Assembly: GCA_000466585.1 (NCBI GenBank)
Contig: KE993496.1
Span: forward strand, 54,611 to 118,610
Direction: 5' to 3'
Length of the DNA stretch: 64,000 bases
DNA from: Clostridiales bacterium oral taxon 876 str. F0540
GTDB lineage: Bacteria > Bacillota > Clostridia > Clostridiales > Clostridiaceae
The position numbers and the translations under genes were made by a program. Below, piece after piece: positions 52,973-62,745 of the stretch. Each line of letters starts with the position of its first letter. Within the stretch, counting starts at the first letter, position 1. The notes beneath the pieces were generated by a model. It was not told the origin of the DNA and searched no databases. It saw only the letters and a program-made list of their open reading frames with translations.

Positions 52973-53770
52973 ATGTTTTTAAAAGTTTTAGGAGCTTTAA
53001 TTATTTTAACTATCATAGATATATATTTTGAGACTAATTTTACTAAGATTAACAGGGTAAATATAAAAACTAAAAAGCAGCTTCCAGAGCAAGGCTTAAA
53101 GATTGTTCAAATAACGGATTATCATAATTTTAAACACAATAAAAGGATATTAAAGCTTATAAATCATATAAAGCCTGATATTATTGTTATAACAGGAGAC
53201 TTAATAGATAAAAGAACAAAGGATTATAGTAATGTTTATAACTTTGTGGAAAAACTCATAACTTTTAATAAAAATGTGTATTATGTTCCGGGCAATCATG
53301 AGCTGAGAAGTGGAAATATGGATAGGTTTATGAAGGATCTTGAAAAAAGAAGGATAAAGGTTTTACTGAATAATAACGAAGGCTTAATAGTAAGACATAA
53401 AGAAATAAATATTTGTGGCATAGATTATTCTTCAAGTAAAAAGGGAAACTTGAAGCAGACAGTTAGTAATATTGATGAGGACCTATACACAATATTGCTT
53501 TGCCATAAGCCTGATATTATAAAGCATCATAAAAATATTCCCTGTGACTTAATTCTTTGTGGTCATACTCATGGGGGGCAAATAAGAATTCCGGTGGTTG
53601 GGGCGCTCATAGCTCCTGATCAAGGTTTCAAACCAAAGTATAATAAAGGAATTTATGAAATAGGAGAAAACAGCCTGCTTTATATAGACAGTGGTGTAGG
53701 AACAACAAGATTGCCTATAAGATTCTTCAACAGAAGTCAAATTAGCCTTATCTTTATAGAAGAAAAATAA
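52973..53770 (+). CDS. Calcineurin-like metallophosphoesterase
   Basis: A 265-residue protein with an N-terminal membrane anchor (about 1-20) and a metallophosphatase core: ITDYHNFK, ITGDLID, VPGNHELR, LLCHKPDI and LCGHTHGGQI give the five metal-binding blocks. The first motif has Asp-x-His with a Tyr between. YkuE-like enzymes of this type act on phospholipids or nucleotides at the membrane. It precedes the Amj-like flippase by 11 bases, suggesting a shared envelope role. Confidence 0.9.
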   Translation: MFLKVLGALIILTIIDIYFETNFTKINRVNIKTKKQLPEQGLKIVQITDYHNFKHNKRILKLINHIKPDIIVITGDLIDKRTKDYSNVYNFVEKLITFNKNVYYVPGNHELRSGNMDRFMKDLEKRRIKVLLNNNEGLIVRHKEINICGIDYSSSKKGNLKQTVSNIDEDLYTILLCHKPDIIKHHKNIPCDLILCGHTHGGQIRIPVVGALIAPDQGFKPKYNKGIYEIGENSLLYIDSGVGTTRLPIRFFNRSQISLIFIEEK

Positions 53771-53781
53771 AGGAGATATTA

Positions 53782-54579
53782 ATGATTTTAGGAAACAGCT
53801 TAATTTTTAAACTATTTGTACTTACGGTAGTAATACATATAGTCGATACTCTTTCATATTCTGTGAGATTAAATTCTGTAAAGCACGGAAACTTTGCACT
53901 ATCTACCTCTATGTTTAATCTTATAGTTTTGGTATCCAGAACAGCTAATATGTTTCAGGGGCCTTTAATTGGCTCGCTAATTGATAGCAGCATAAAGCAT
54001 AATTATAACCCTATTTTTGAGACAAGAGAGGTTATATTTGCCACAACACTTGGAACTATTCTTGGAATTATTGCAATTCCAAGTTTTCTTCAAATTTTTT
54101 CAAAGGGAGTTTCAAAGCTTGAGGAGACTGGCTCAGTGCCAAGCTTAGTTATTCAATCATTAAGCCTTGCAAATATAAAGCGTATTGCTAAAAGTACAGT
54201 AAGGCCTAAGAGGTCTATGATAAGCCAGCTAAGATTTAAAGATATTCCGAAAAGGCTTCTGATATTAAATACTTTGATTACTGGGATATATACTATTGGA
54301 GTTTTAGCAGCATATTATGCAGCAATTTATGTTCCGGACAAGAGGCTTGCAATATCAGCTTCTTCAGGCATGATTAACGGGATAGCAAGCATATTTTTAA
54401 CGCTCTTTATAGACCCTAAGGCTGCAATAATAACTGATGAGGTTTACAGAGGCAAAAGAAAATATGTAGATGTAAAAGCCTTGGTAATACTACTTATAGG
54501 AACTAAGCTTATAGGGACTCTGTTAGGACAGCTTTTACTAATACCATCTGCAAAATTATTAGCGTTTTATTATAGGTAG
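53782..54579 (+). CDS. amj: Amj-type lipid II flippase
   Basis: A 265-residue membrane protein with about six helices. HIVDTLSYSVRLNSVKHGNF, FNLIVLVSRTANMFQGPL and NGIASIFLTLFIDPKAAIITDE match the Amj (YdaH, DUF2837) family. In B. subtilis Amj is an alternative lipid II flippase induced by envelope stress. ATG after AAGGAG; a terminator follows directly. Confidence 0.88.
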   Translation: MILGNSLIFKLFVLTVVIHIVDTLSYSVRLNSVKHGNFALSTSMFNLIVLVSRTANMFQGPLIGSLIDSSIKHNYNPIFETREVIFATTLGTILGIIAIPSFLQIFSKGVSKLEETGSVPSLVIQSLSLANIKRIAKSTVRPKRSMISQLRFKDIPKRLLILNTLITGIYTIGVLAAYYAAIYVPDKRLAISASSGMINGIASIFLTLFIDPKAAIITDEVYRGKRKYVDVKALVILLIGTKLIGTLLGQLLLIPSAKLLAFYYR

Positions 54580-54612
54580 CAAAGGGCACTGCAGCCGCAG
54601 TGCCTTTTGTTG
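54580..54612 (+). terminator. Rho-independent terminator
   Basis: AAAGGGCACTGC / GCAGTGCCTTTT stem with loop AGCC. Confidence 0.85.
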
Positions 54613-54613
54613 T

Positions 54614-54826
54614 CTATTCATTATTGTCAGGCTTTAAGTTCATGGTTGTATCAGTAGGAATAGGGTTTTTTACATTATGAAAATTTAAAAATAAGGATTT
54701 GTTGTCTGCTTCTACATGCCCGGAACTAATTGTCAAATTTGAACTCTCAGTTGTAGCATGTGAGCCTGTAACTGAAGGCGTAGATAAGACTTTATCGTCT
54801 TTATTATCTGTTTTTTTTGTTGGCAT
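54614..54826 (-). CDS. 70-residue hydrophilic protein
   Basis: ATG 54826 follows AGGAGGG; the longer in-frame reading begins in AT-rich leader. The product (MPTKKTDNKDDKVLSTPSVT at the N-terminus) is rich in T, S, N and D, with no membrane segment and low complexity, so probably intrinsically disordered. Family unknown; it could be a spore-related protein by composition, but no motif proves this. Confidence 0.55.
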   Translation of the reverse strand: MPTKKTDNKDDKVLSTPSVTGSHATTESSNLTISSGHVEADNKSLFLNFHNVKNPIPTDTTMNLKPDNNE

Positions 54827-55034
54827 TAATATCCCTCCTGTTAATATATTTACCCTCAATAGTATTCCCTTGGTTTGAAAAATAAAGTTAGAAGATTTTT
54901 CATTTGCAGAAATAATAATTAGAATATTATTTCTTTTAAAAAAATAAAATATATAGTACACTATTATTACAAAATAATAGCAGCATAAATGCGAGAGGAT
55001 TCATGCTGAAAATAAATATATAGGGGGTTAATAG

Positions 55035-55787
55035 ATGTTAAAACAAAACTACGAATACAGGGCATCAGCCAGAAAGCAGCTTGCCGGAAGGTGGATGATA
55101 ACTGTATTAATTATCCTGATATCATACATTCTTACTCAGGCCTTTCAGGCTAACAGCGGAATAAAATACAGCTATGTAAATGGCGAGCTTGTGCATAGAA
55201 CAAGTGGGGCATTTGTTAATTTTGGAGCACTTATTAATTTTATATTGGCAGGTCCAATTGCACTTGGAATAACAACATATTTCTTAAAGCTAGTTAGAGG
55301 AGAAAATGCACTTATAGAGGATATATTCAGTGGATTTAAAAATTTTGGGAACTCATTCTTATTAAACCTATTGATAATAATATTTGTTGCTTTATGGAGT
55401 GCTATATTTTTAATACCCGGTGCTATATTGGGAATAGTTTTCTTCGTAAAACACTCCTTTGGTATGTTAGTATTAACAATAATAGTATTTGGTATTGCTT
55501 CATCAGTATCAATAGTAATTGCAGGTTTAAGATATTCTATGGCTTATTATATAATGCATGATAATCCGGAGATAAGCTCCTTAGAAGCAATTAGAAGAAG
55601 CAAAGAAATGATGAAAGGAAACAAGGGTAAGCTTTTTATGCTTATACTAAGTTTTATTGGATGGTTTATATTAGGGTTCATAGCTCTATTTATTGGACTT
55701 TTATGGGCTAGTGCTTATTATACTACAGCTAAAGCTAATTTTTATGAAGACTTAAAGCAGAATTATGTTAGAGTAGAAAGCGTATAA
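55035..55787 (+). CDS. DUF975-family integral membrane protein
   Basis: A 250-residue protein with five to six membrane helices. The N-terminal YEYRASARKQLAGRW is the DUF975 signature, and RYSMAYYIMHDNPE.SSLEAIRRSKEMM is conserved near the C-terminal half. Function uncharacterised. ATG after GGGGG. Confidence 0.88.
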   Translation: MLKQNYEYRASARKQLAGRWMITVLIILISYILTQAFQANSGIKYSYVNGELVHRTSGAFVNFGALINFILAGPIALGITTYFLKLVRGENALIEDIFSGFKNFGNSFLLNLLIIIFVALWSAIFLIPGAILGIVFFVKHSFGMLVLTIIVFGIASSVSIVIAGLRYSMAYYIMHDNPEISSLEAIRRSKEMMKGNKGKLFMLILSFIGWFILGFIALFIGLLWASAYYTTAKANFYEDLKQNYVRVESV

Positions 55788-55795
55788 TATTAAAT

Positions 55796-55893
55796 AAGCT
55801 GCTCAAAAACACATAAACCCAGCAGATTATTTGAACTTTCATAAGATCAAATAATCTGCTGGGTTTTAAAAGTGTTTTAGGAGCAGCTTTTTT
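55796..55893. terminator. Long bidirectional terminator
   Basis: Outer stem AAGCTGCTC / GAGCAGCTT and inner stem AAACCCAGCAGATTATTTGA / TCAAATAATCTGCTGGGTTT, with TTTTTT after it. It separates the convergent DUF975 and MATE genes. Confidence 0.85.
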
Positions 55894-55895
55894 AA

Positions 55896-57266
55896 TTATA
55901 CAACTGTTTTTGAAGCTAAATTATTAATCCACTTCTTAGATAGTATTCTGGGAAGACCTATAATAAGCTTTGCAACTTCCTCCATATAAACCAGGGCATA
56001 GACATAATAAACGGGAAGATGCCATACGAGCCCGCCAAGAAATACTAGAGGTACTCCTATAAGCCAAACTCCCCCGGTATCTAATATTAAGCAGAAAGTT
56101 GTATCTCCTCCGCTTCTAAGTATTCCAACTATAGAGGTAAAATTAAATACCTTTACCCAAAGAAAGATTGAGAAAACTATAAGATTTTTAGCTGCATAGC
56201 TGTAAACCAAAGGTGAAACGTTATAAGCTGATAATATCCAAGGTGATGTAAAAAACACAAGAACTCCTGCAAACATTGCAAGTACAGGGCCTAAAATAAT
56301 AAATCGTTTTGCATAAATAAATGCATCTTTTTCATTTCCTTCGCCAATTTTATGACCTATCATAACAGCACAGGCATTGCCAAGTCCCATAAATATTACC
56401 CAGGTAATTCTTTCTACTGTGCTTGATATATTAGTAGATGCAATGACCTCAGTACCCATTCTTGCATAAACTATTGCATACATAGTCACTCCAAGGGCCC
56501 AAATCGATTCATTTAATATTACAGGTATAGTCACTTTAAAAAAGTTTAAAATAAAGGCCTTTGATAAATCCATAAGCTCACTGAGCTTTGCGGCTATAAC
56601 ATTATTTTTTCTATACACTGCAAATAAAATCAGACACATTTCTATAATTCTGGCTATTAAAGTGGCTGTAGCAGAACCGTTAGTACCCATCCTAGGAAAA
56701 CCAAAGTAACCGTATACAAGAAGATAATTAAGAACAGTATTAACAGCAAGAGCTGTAACGCTTACTATCATAGGAGTTTTTACCTGACCTGTGCTTCTTA
56801 AGGTAAAGGAGTAGGAGAAGGTTATAGAAGTTATAACATAACTAAAGACTATAATTCTTAAATACTCGCTTCCAAGAATAATAACATCAGCATCTTTTGA
56901 AAAGATACTTAATATTTGCTTAGGAAAGAATAACCCGCCTAGGGTAAATATCAAAGCGGCGCTGCAGCCTGTTATAAGGCAAAGTCCCAGAACTCTCCTT
57001 ATATTTTTAATATCTTTATTTCCCCAATATTGAGCGGTGAATATAGAGGAACCGCTTGTTATACCAAACAAAAGAAGATTTAAAAGAAAAAAATACTGAT
57101 TTGCAAGACCCACGCTGGCTATAGCTGTTTCACCAAGACCTCCAATTATTATGGTATCTACTAGATTTAATGAAGATAATATTAAATTTTGAAGTGCTAT
57201 TGGTATAGCAAGTTTTAGCATGGACTTAAAAAAACTTTTATCATTAAATAACTTAATTATTCCCAT
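55896..57266 (-). CDS. MATE-family efflux transporter
   Basis: A 456-residue protein with twelve membrane helices in two bundles. LAIPIALQNLILSSLNLVDT, GLGETAIASVGLANQ and GTNGSATATLIARI are typical of MATE/NorM proteins. It exports cationic compounds using a Na+ or H+ gradient. ATG 57266 after AGGAGG. Substrate unknown. Confidence 0.93.
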   Translation of the reverse strand: MGIIKLFNDKSFFKSMLKLAIPIALQNLILSSLNLVDTIIIGGLGETAIASVGLANQYFFLLNLLLFGITSGSSIFTAQYWGNKDIKNIRRVLGLCLITGCSAALIFTLGGLFFPKQILSIFSKDADVIILGSEYLRIIVFSYVITSITFSYSFTLRSTGQVKTPMIVSVTALAVNTVLNYLLVYGYFGFPRMGTNGSATATLIARIIEMCLILFAVYRKNNVIAAKLSELMDLSKAFILNFFKVTIPVILNESIWALGVTMYAIVYARMGTEVIASTNISSTVERITWVIFMGLGNACAVMIGHKIGEGNEKDAFIYAKRFIILGPVLAMFAGVLVFFTSPWILSAYNVSPLVYSYAAKNLIVFSIFLWVKVFNFTSIVGILRSGGDTTFCLILDTGGVWLIGVPLVFLGGLVWHLPVYYVYALVYMEEVAKLIIGLPRILSKKWINNLASKTVV

Positions 57267-57409
57267 GAGTCCTCCTATTAACCTCTAAATTCGGTCACAC
57301 ATAGATTATTGTATAATATTTCTAGGGGCCCTTCAACTTTTAATAGTTTTTTATAAACCTTTATATTAAAATAGTAATTGGACATTACTGGGGAAAAGGG
57401 GGACTTCTT

Positions 57410-58651
57410 ATGAGAGTGTCAAAAAAACTTCTTAAACGAGTAGAAATATACTCAGGACTGCCGCGTTCTATTTATATCCTTGCTATAGTGCGCGTAGTAA
57501 ATGCAATGGGTAATTTTGTTTATCCGTTTTTAACATTGTTTTTAACAGAACATATAGGTTTAAGTAAAAGAGATGCAGGTACATATTTTATGATCAGTGC
57601 TTTTGTCCAAGCGGCAGGTTCGCTGATTGGAGGTAAGCTTACAGACCATTTTGGAAGAAAGAAATTATTTTTATTGTTTCAAGGATTTGCTGCCTTATGC
57701 TTTTCTCCCTGCGCATTTTTAGGGAATTCTATATGGATTCCAAGGCTTTTAATAACAGCGGGATTTTTTATGAGCGCAGCACAGCCTGCAAACTCGGCAA
57801 TGATAACAGACTTAACTAACAAAGATAATAGAAAATCAGCTTTTTCACTATTGTATCTAGGAATAAATCTTGGGTTTTCGGTTGGACCTATGATAGCTGG
57901 GTTCCTGTATAGAAATCATACTAGACTTATATTTTTAGGCAATACTATTTCAATAGTTATATCTTTGGTTTTACTATCTTTATTTATAGAGGATACTCTT
58001 CCCACTGAAGAGGAAATTGAAGAAAGCAAGTCTGTATCTGACGATGAATCCGCTGAGGATACAAATGTTTTAAAGGCCCTTATAAGAAGACCGTCACTAT
58101 CTTTGTTTCTAGTAGGTAAAACTATAAATGCCTTTGTATATTCAACTATAGGGTTTGTGATACCTATTCAAATGACTCAAATTTTTGGAAGTGATTTAGG
58201 CTCTAAATATTTTGGCTTTGTTATGGCTACAAATGGTATAGTTATAATAATTTCTACAACTTTTATACTAAAATTGACTATGAAGATCAAACCTGTTATA
58301 AATGTAGCTTTAGCATCGTTATTTTATGCTGTAGGGTTTGGTATGCTTGGCTTTGTAAACAGCTTTCCTTTGTTTATATTTGCAGCAGTTTTATATACAA
58401 TAGGAGAAATACTAGAGGCAACAAACTCAGGAGTTTATATTGCAAATCATTCTCCTATAAATCACAGAGGCAGATTTAATGCAGTAATTCCTCTTATAAC
58501 AGGAGTTGGATTTTCATTTGGACCTTATATTTTTGGTAGATTTATAGATTCTTATGGTATAAGAAAACTCTGGATAATGTGCTTCATATTAGCTTTCATT
58601 TCAAGCATTTTTATGAGATGGCTGAGAACTTATGAAATAAAACACAGATAA
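57410..58651 (+). CDS. Major facilitator superfamily transporter
   Basis: A 413-residue protein with twelve predicted helices and a charged central loop (~residues 195-220). Motif A appears as GGKLTDHFGRKK between helices 2 and 3. Probably a drug or metabolite exporter; substrate unknown. ATG after GGGGGA. The next gene, a HAD phosphatase, follows 20 bases later in the same direction. Confidence 0.9.
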   Translation: MRVSKKLLKRVEIYSGLPRSIYILAIVRVVNAMGNFVYPFLTLFLTEHIGLSKRDAGTYFMISAFVQAAGSLIGGKLTDHFGRKKLFLLFQGFAALCFSPCAFLGNSIWIPRLLITAGFFMSAAQPANSAMITDLTNKDNRKSAFSLLYLGINLGFSVGPMIAGFLYRNHTRLIFLGNTISIVISLVLLSLFIEDTLPTEEEIEESKSVSDDESAEDTNVLKALIRRPSLSLFLVGKTINAFVYSTIGFVIPIQMTQIFGSDLGSKYFGFVMATNGIVIIISTTFILKLTMKIKPVINVALASLFYAVGFGMLGFVNSFPLFIFAAVLYTIGEILEATNSGVYIANHSPINHRGRFNAVIPLITGVGFSFGPYIFGRFIDSYGIRKLWIMCFILAFISSIFMRWLRTYEIKHR

Positions 58652-58671
58652 TCGACGGGAGTGATGTGACA

Positions 58672-59325
58672 ATGTTAAAAGCAGTTATATTTGATATGGA
58701 TGGAGTAATAATCGATAGTGAGCCGGTACACCTAAAGCTTGAATATGAGATATACAATGAATTGGGAATAGATATAACGAGAGAAGAACATAGTACTTTT
58801 GTTGGTACAACTTCCCATTACATGTGGGATACATTAAAGAAAAAATATAAGCTTTCTCAGGATCTGGACTACTTAGTTAACCACGCTAGAGAAAAATATT
58901 TTAATTATCTAACTTCTGAAGACTGCGAAATTGATCTTGTTGAAGGAGTAAGAGATTTTATTAGAGAGCTTCATGAAAGAGGAACTAAATTAGCTATTGC
59001 TTCATCATCACCTTTAAATGTTATTGAGGCCGTAGTAAAAATATTTAAGCTTGAAGAGTATTTTGAAGTTCTAGTAACAGGAGATATGGTTCAAAAAAGC
59101 AAACCGGAGCCGGATATTTTTCTTTGTGCAGCAGAAAAGCTTGGTGCTGCGCCTAACGAATGTGCAGTAGTTGAAGATTCTCATAACGGAGTTAAAGCAG
59201 CCCAAAAAGCAGGCATGAAATGTATTGGCTATAAAAATCCATCCTCAGGCAATCAGGATATATCCATGGCTGATTTGGTTGTAGAAGCCTTTAGTGAAGT
59301 TGATGTTGATAGGTTATTTAAGTAG
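58672..59325 (+). CDS. HAD-superfamily phosphatase/phosphomutase
   Basis: A 217-residue protein of the beta-phosphoglucomutase-like HAD class, starting at ATG 58672, seven bases after GGGAGTGA. The nucleophile motif is FDMDGVIIDSEP, motif II IASSSP, the lysine is in KSKPEPDIF, and motif IV is VEDSHNGVKAA. The helical cap lies at about 18-85. Acts on a sugar phosphate or similar; substrate unknown. Confidence 0.9.
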   Translation: MLKAVIFDMDGVIIDSEPVHLKLEYEIYNELGIDITREEHSTFVGTTSHYMWDTLKKKYKLSQDLDYLVNHAREKYFNYLTSEDCEIDLVEGVRDFIRELHERGTKLAIASSSPLNVIEAVVKIFKLEEYFEVLVTGDMVQKSKPEPDIFLCAAEKLGAAPNECAVVEDSHNGVKAAQKAGMKCIGYKNPSSGNQDISMADLVVEAFSEVDVDRLFK

Positions 59326-59561
59326 ATTGTGAAATAAAATAGATGCAGGCTGTGGTGCAAAGACCGTAGAACTTTGTGTAGAAAATAATATTTTACTTTA
59401 TGATAACTTTGCGTATGTTCTAAGGCTTGCAATGCTGAAAAGCTAAGAGCCTCTAAAGATTCGCTTTCACTTCTTGTTGCTTTAACAGCCGCAAATTAAA
59501 ATATTATTTTCTACACCTGCTCTCGGTCTTTACACCACAGCCTATGTATCTTGTATGCAAT
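59326..59561. repeat. Long-palindrome repeat family, copy B
   Basis: 236 bp that starts right after the HAD stop codon. The ends are ATTGT..GCAAT. Arms: AGGCTGTGGTGCAAAGACC / GGTCTTTACACCACAGCCT and GTGTAGAAAATAATATTTT / AAATATTATTTTCTACAC. Transcribed, it would fold into one long hairpin. No coding potential. Confidence 0.8.
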
Positions 59562-59747
59562 GTTGACATAAGTATGTTATTTGATACTGAAGAAAGCAAG
59601 TTTACTGGAAAACAGCATGACTCAAGTAAATATTTAAATATTTTTATAGTTTTATATATAAGTTTACGAATAATAGAAAGGCCATTACTTGTTTTTAACA
59701 AAGCCTAATATTTAACCTGATTAACTAGAGAATAACAAAAGTACCAT

Positions 59748-60050
59748 AGGCTTGCTTTAAAGTATTTAGGGCAGTGTGGAAAAAAATATATAAGATTAAT
59801 TGAGTACTTTGCCCATGTTCTTGGTGAAGTGAGGTCATAAAACTTAGAGCCTCTCTTCTGAGCTAACCAAAAGTAAAATATGATATAAAAATTTTTATAG
59901 AAGCCTCGCTTTAAAGATAGCAAAAGTTAAAGCGAATTCCTAGAGGCTCTTAGTTTTATGACTTCACGAGCCTTAGAACATACGCAAAGTAATCACTAAG
60001 ATTATATATTATTTTCCACGCAAAGCCCTGCGGACTTTAAAGCAAAGCCT
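59748..60050. repeat. Long-palindrome repeat family, copy C
   Basis: About 303 bp. Left arm AGGCTTGCTTTAAAGT.., GTACTTTGCCCATGTTCTTGG, AGTGAGGTCATAAAACTTAG pairs with GAGGCTCTTAGTTTTATGAC, CTTAGAACATACGCAAAGTA and ACTTTAAAGCAAAGCCT. Its right flank TTAGTTCGCAAT is shared with the other copies. The bases between copies B and C (59562-59747) hold no feature I can support. Confidence 0.8.
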
Positions 60051-60113
60051 GTTCTAATTTAGTTCGCAATTTAAACATATTGTGTGTTCCACAGTATTCT
60101 TTTTTTACGTCTT

Positions 60114-60147
60114 AAAAGCTATACAGCACTGATGCAGTATAGCTTTT
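60114..60147. terminator. Terminator-like hairpin
   Basis: AAAAGCTATAC / GTATAGCTTTT stem with a 12-base loop and short T runs on both sides. No intact gene ends here, so it may mark the end of a lost gene on the minus strand. Confidence 0.55.
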
Positions 60148-60167
60148 TAATAGTTTTACCTCTTATT

Positions 60168-60240
60168 TTCACTTGCGTTGCCCCTGGTGATACGGATGCT
60201 GTAATTACCCCTAGTTGTGCGCCAGCCCCTTGATGATAGT
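60168..60240 (-). pseudogene. GC-rich island, possible 3' gene remnant
   Basis: About 60 bases are roughly half G+C in a ~30% region (CCCCTGGTGATACGG.., GTGCGCCAGCCCC). On the minus strand one frame reads as protein-like (GAGAQLGVITASVSPGATQV) and another stops just before the hairpin at 60114. No start or family can be given. The remainder up to 60442 is AT-rich and shows no gene. Confidence 0.25.
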
Positions 60241-60442
60241 TAAATCTAAATTAATCCCTTTTGCTAGATAAGCTTAACTTATATGTTGCTGTATAGTTAG
60301 ATTATCTAGCACAATGCGAAAATTAACTATTGTTAAATTTTATTTACTCAGAATGTGTTGATAATACGCCTTGCTTAGATTACAATTAAATTACAGAAAA
60401 TTTACAGATTCTGTATTATTAAGTTTTGCGGGGGGTGTTAAA

Positions 60443-61192
60443 ATGATTTTTCCTAAAGTTATTGCCCATAGAGGACTGCCTCATGCAGCTCCGGAAAATA
60501 CTATGGCCTCTTTTAAAGAAGCGTTAAGATTAGGGGTAGATGGTATTGAAACAGATGTTCAGCAGACAAAAGATGGACAGCTTGTCATTTGTCATGATGA
60601 GCTGATTAATAGAACCACAAATGGAACTGGACTTTTAAAGGATTATACATTAAATGAATTAAAGAAGCTAAGCGCTGGTGTCTGGTTTGACAAGAAATTT
60701 ATAAGTGAAACCATACCAACCTTAAGAGAGTTTTTTGATTTAGTTCATGATAAAGATATTTTAATAAACCTAGAAATAAAAAGCGGGGTTGTTTTATATC
60801 CAGATATTGAAAAACATATTATCGATATGATTCATGAATATAACATAGGCAGCAAAATAATAATATCAAGCTTTAATCATTACTCTTTAGTAACCTGTAA
60901 GGAAATTGACAATTCAATAAACACAGGAATCTTGTATGAATGCGGGCTTTTTGAACCCTGGAATTATGCAAGATCTGTAGGCGCAGAAGCACTTCATCCA
61001 TCTTTGTATAATATAAAACCTGAACTTATGCAGGGAATAAAAGAAAATAATTTAAAAGTTAATCCTTATACAGTTGATTCCTTAGAGCAAATGAAATATA
61101 TGGTTGCCATGCAGGTAGACGGTATAATTACAAACTATTCTGATAGGCTTATAGCACTGAAAAAGGAATGGTTAGAAAAAAATGAAGCTTAA
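60443..61192 (+). CDS. Glycerophosphodiester phosphodiesterase
   Basis: A 249-residue GDPD-family TIM barrel. ATG 60443 lies after GGGGGGTG; the longer reading from 60371 has no site. Motifs: VIAHRGLPHAAPENT with catalytic His and Glu, GIETDVQQTKDGQLVICHDE with metal ligands and the second catalytic His, and LEIKSG. It hydrolyses glycerophosphodiesters to glycerol-3-phosphate and an alcohol. No signal peptide, so cytoplasmic. The last 11 bases overlap the downstream transporter gene, which suggests coupled use of an imported substrate. Confidence 0.92.
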   Translation: MIFPKVIAHRGLPHAAPENTMASFKEALRLGVDGIETDVQQTKDGQLVICHDELINRTTNGTGLLKDYTLNELKKLSAGVWFDKKFISETIPTLREFFDLVHDKDILINLEIKSGVVLYPDIEKHIIDMIHEYNIGSKIIISSFNHYSLVTCKEIDNSINTGILYECGLFEPWNYARSVGAEALHPSLYNIKPELMQGIKENNLKVNPYTVDSLEQMKYMVAMQVDGIITNYSDRLIALKKEWLEKNEA

Positions 61193-62420
61193 TTATAAAA
61201 AAACATTACTGTTAGGTTTTGGTTTTTTATCTATATCCTTAACATGGGCGTTATATAATTCTTTTGTACCAATTTTTTTAAGGAAGTTTATTGTAAGCAA
61301 TGGAGTTATAGGCTTTATAATGACTCTTGATAATTATGCAGGGCTCTTTCTTCAGCCTATTTTTGGTACTCTAAGCGACCGCACAAGAACAAGGTTTGGA
61401 AGAAGAATACCTTATCTTCTAATTGGTATGCCTATTGCGGCACTTTTCCTTTGCATAATACCATGGCACTGGAGCCTAATATCTCTTGTATTTCTTATAG
61501 TTTGCTTAAATTTAGATATGGCATCTTTTAGATCACCTACAATTGCTCTTATGCCAGATCTTACGCCAGGGCCACTAAGAAGCAAGGCTAATGGTGTAAT
61601 CAATTTGATGGGGGGACTAGGGTCTGTAATTGCATATTTTATAGGCTCAAAGCTTTATAGTGTAAACAAGGCTTACCCATTTTATATGGCAGCAGTTTTT
61701 ATGCTGATTAGTCTTGCAGTACTTTATAAAAATATAAAGGAAAGAAGAGATGCGCTTAATTATGATGATGTTCCTGTGAAAATAGAAGAGAAAAAAGAGG
61801 ATAGCAGCGGAAAGCTTTCAAAAAATGTAGTATTCTTACTGATTGCTATATTCTTTTGGTTTGTGGCTTTCAATCCTGTAGAAGCATTTTTTACTTTGTA
61901 CGGTAAGTATTTTCTCAATGTCAATGAGGCAGTTGCTGCAAGCAAGCTTACTTATTTCTCTCTTTCTATGATGATTTTTGCAGTTCCTGCGGGTATTATA
62001 GCCACAAAAATAGGAAAGAAAAAGACAATTATAACTGGACTTATTTTAATGATACTTCTATTTTCAGCTATCTTAAATGCTAATGATATAAATACAATAG
62101 GATATATCTTCATATTTGCTGGATTTTGCTGGGCTCTTATAAATATAAATTCCTATCCTTTGGTAGTTAGCATGACTACAGGTTCAAACATTGGAAAATT
62201 CACTGGGTTTTATTACATTTTCTCAGCACTTGCGGCTATAGTATCACCGCCTGTTGCAGGAGCTCTTATAGATATATTTGGATATGATATTTTGTTCAAA
62301 ATCTCATTGGTAGGATTTATTTTAGCATTAATTTTTATATCACTGGTTAAACCGCCTGCTGAAAATAATATTAAAGGCAAAGCTTCTATAGAAGATAGCC
62401 TTGAGAACTTAGATGTGTAA
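61182..62420 (+). CDS. MFS transporter of the SLC45/GPH type
   Basis: A 412-residue protein with twelve helices. Motif A is GTLSDRTRTRFGRRIPYLLIG-like between helices 2 and 3, FRSPTIALMPDLTP is typical of the glycoside-pentoside-hexuronide/SLC45 group, and GKFTGFYYIFSALAAIVSPP recurs in sugar symporters. It overlaps the phosphodiesterase gene by 11 bases. The substrate could be a sugar or a glycerophosphodiester; this is inferred from pairing. Confidence 0.88.
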   Translation: MKLNYKKTLLLGFGFLSISLTWALYNSFVPIFLRKFIVSNGVIGFIMTLDNYAGLFLQPIFGTLSDRTRTRFGRRIPYLLIGMPIAALFLCIIPWHWSLISLVFLIVCLNLDMASFRSPTIALMPDLTPGPLRSKANGVINLMGGLGSVIAYFIGSKLYSVNKAYPFYMAAVFMLISLAVLYKNIKERRDALNYDDVPVKIEEKKEDSSGKLSKNVVFLLIAIFFWFVAFNPVEAFFTLYGKYFLNVNEAVAASKLTYFSLSMMIFAVPAGIIATKIGKKKTIITGLILMILLFSAILNANDINTIGYIFIFAGFCWALININSYPLVVSMTTGSNIGKFTGFYYIFSALAAIVSPPVAGALIDIFGYDILFKISLVGFILALIFISLVKPPAENNIKGKASIEDSLENLDV

Positions 62421-62442
62421 ATTAACTCGTTGTGCTAGTTGA

Positions 62443-62745
62443 TACCTAGCAAGATTTACAAATAGAAAAACTCCAGCACATATAAAGTATCATCGCAATA
62501 TCGATAAAGCTGTGATGTCAGACAGTGAAATCATAACCTTATCTTTAATAGGTGAACTTTTAACTATTGATTCTGAAAAATCATTGTTTGGTTTTTTTAC
62601 AAAAAATATAACCGACCTATTTCCACAATTTTGTACTCGAACTAGATTTCATAGAACAAGGAAATCTTTGTTCAAGGTAGTTGAAGTTATTCGTAAAGAG
62701 CTAATATTACTTTAGACGGCTATGATATATATATAGATACTTATA
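62443..62745 (+). pseudogene. Degraded transposase (IS982-like N-terminal part)
   Basis: An open frame without a start codon reads NRKTPAHIKYHRNIDKAVMS, then DSEIITLSLIGELLTIDSEK and FCTRTRFHRTRKSLFKV up to a stop at 62713. A shifted frame continues briefly (ITLDGYDIYIDTYN). This matches the N-terminal part of IS982-type transposases. The 3' two-thirds is absent, replaced by repeat copy D. Non-functional. Confidence 0.65.

Noticed and set aside
60371..60442. N-terminal extension of the phosphodiesterase
   Set aside because: No ribosome-binding site; GGGGGGTG precedes ATG 60443, and the family starts at the HRG region.
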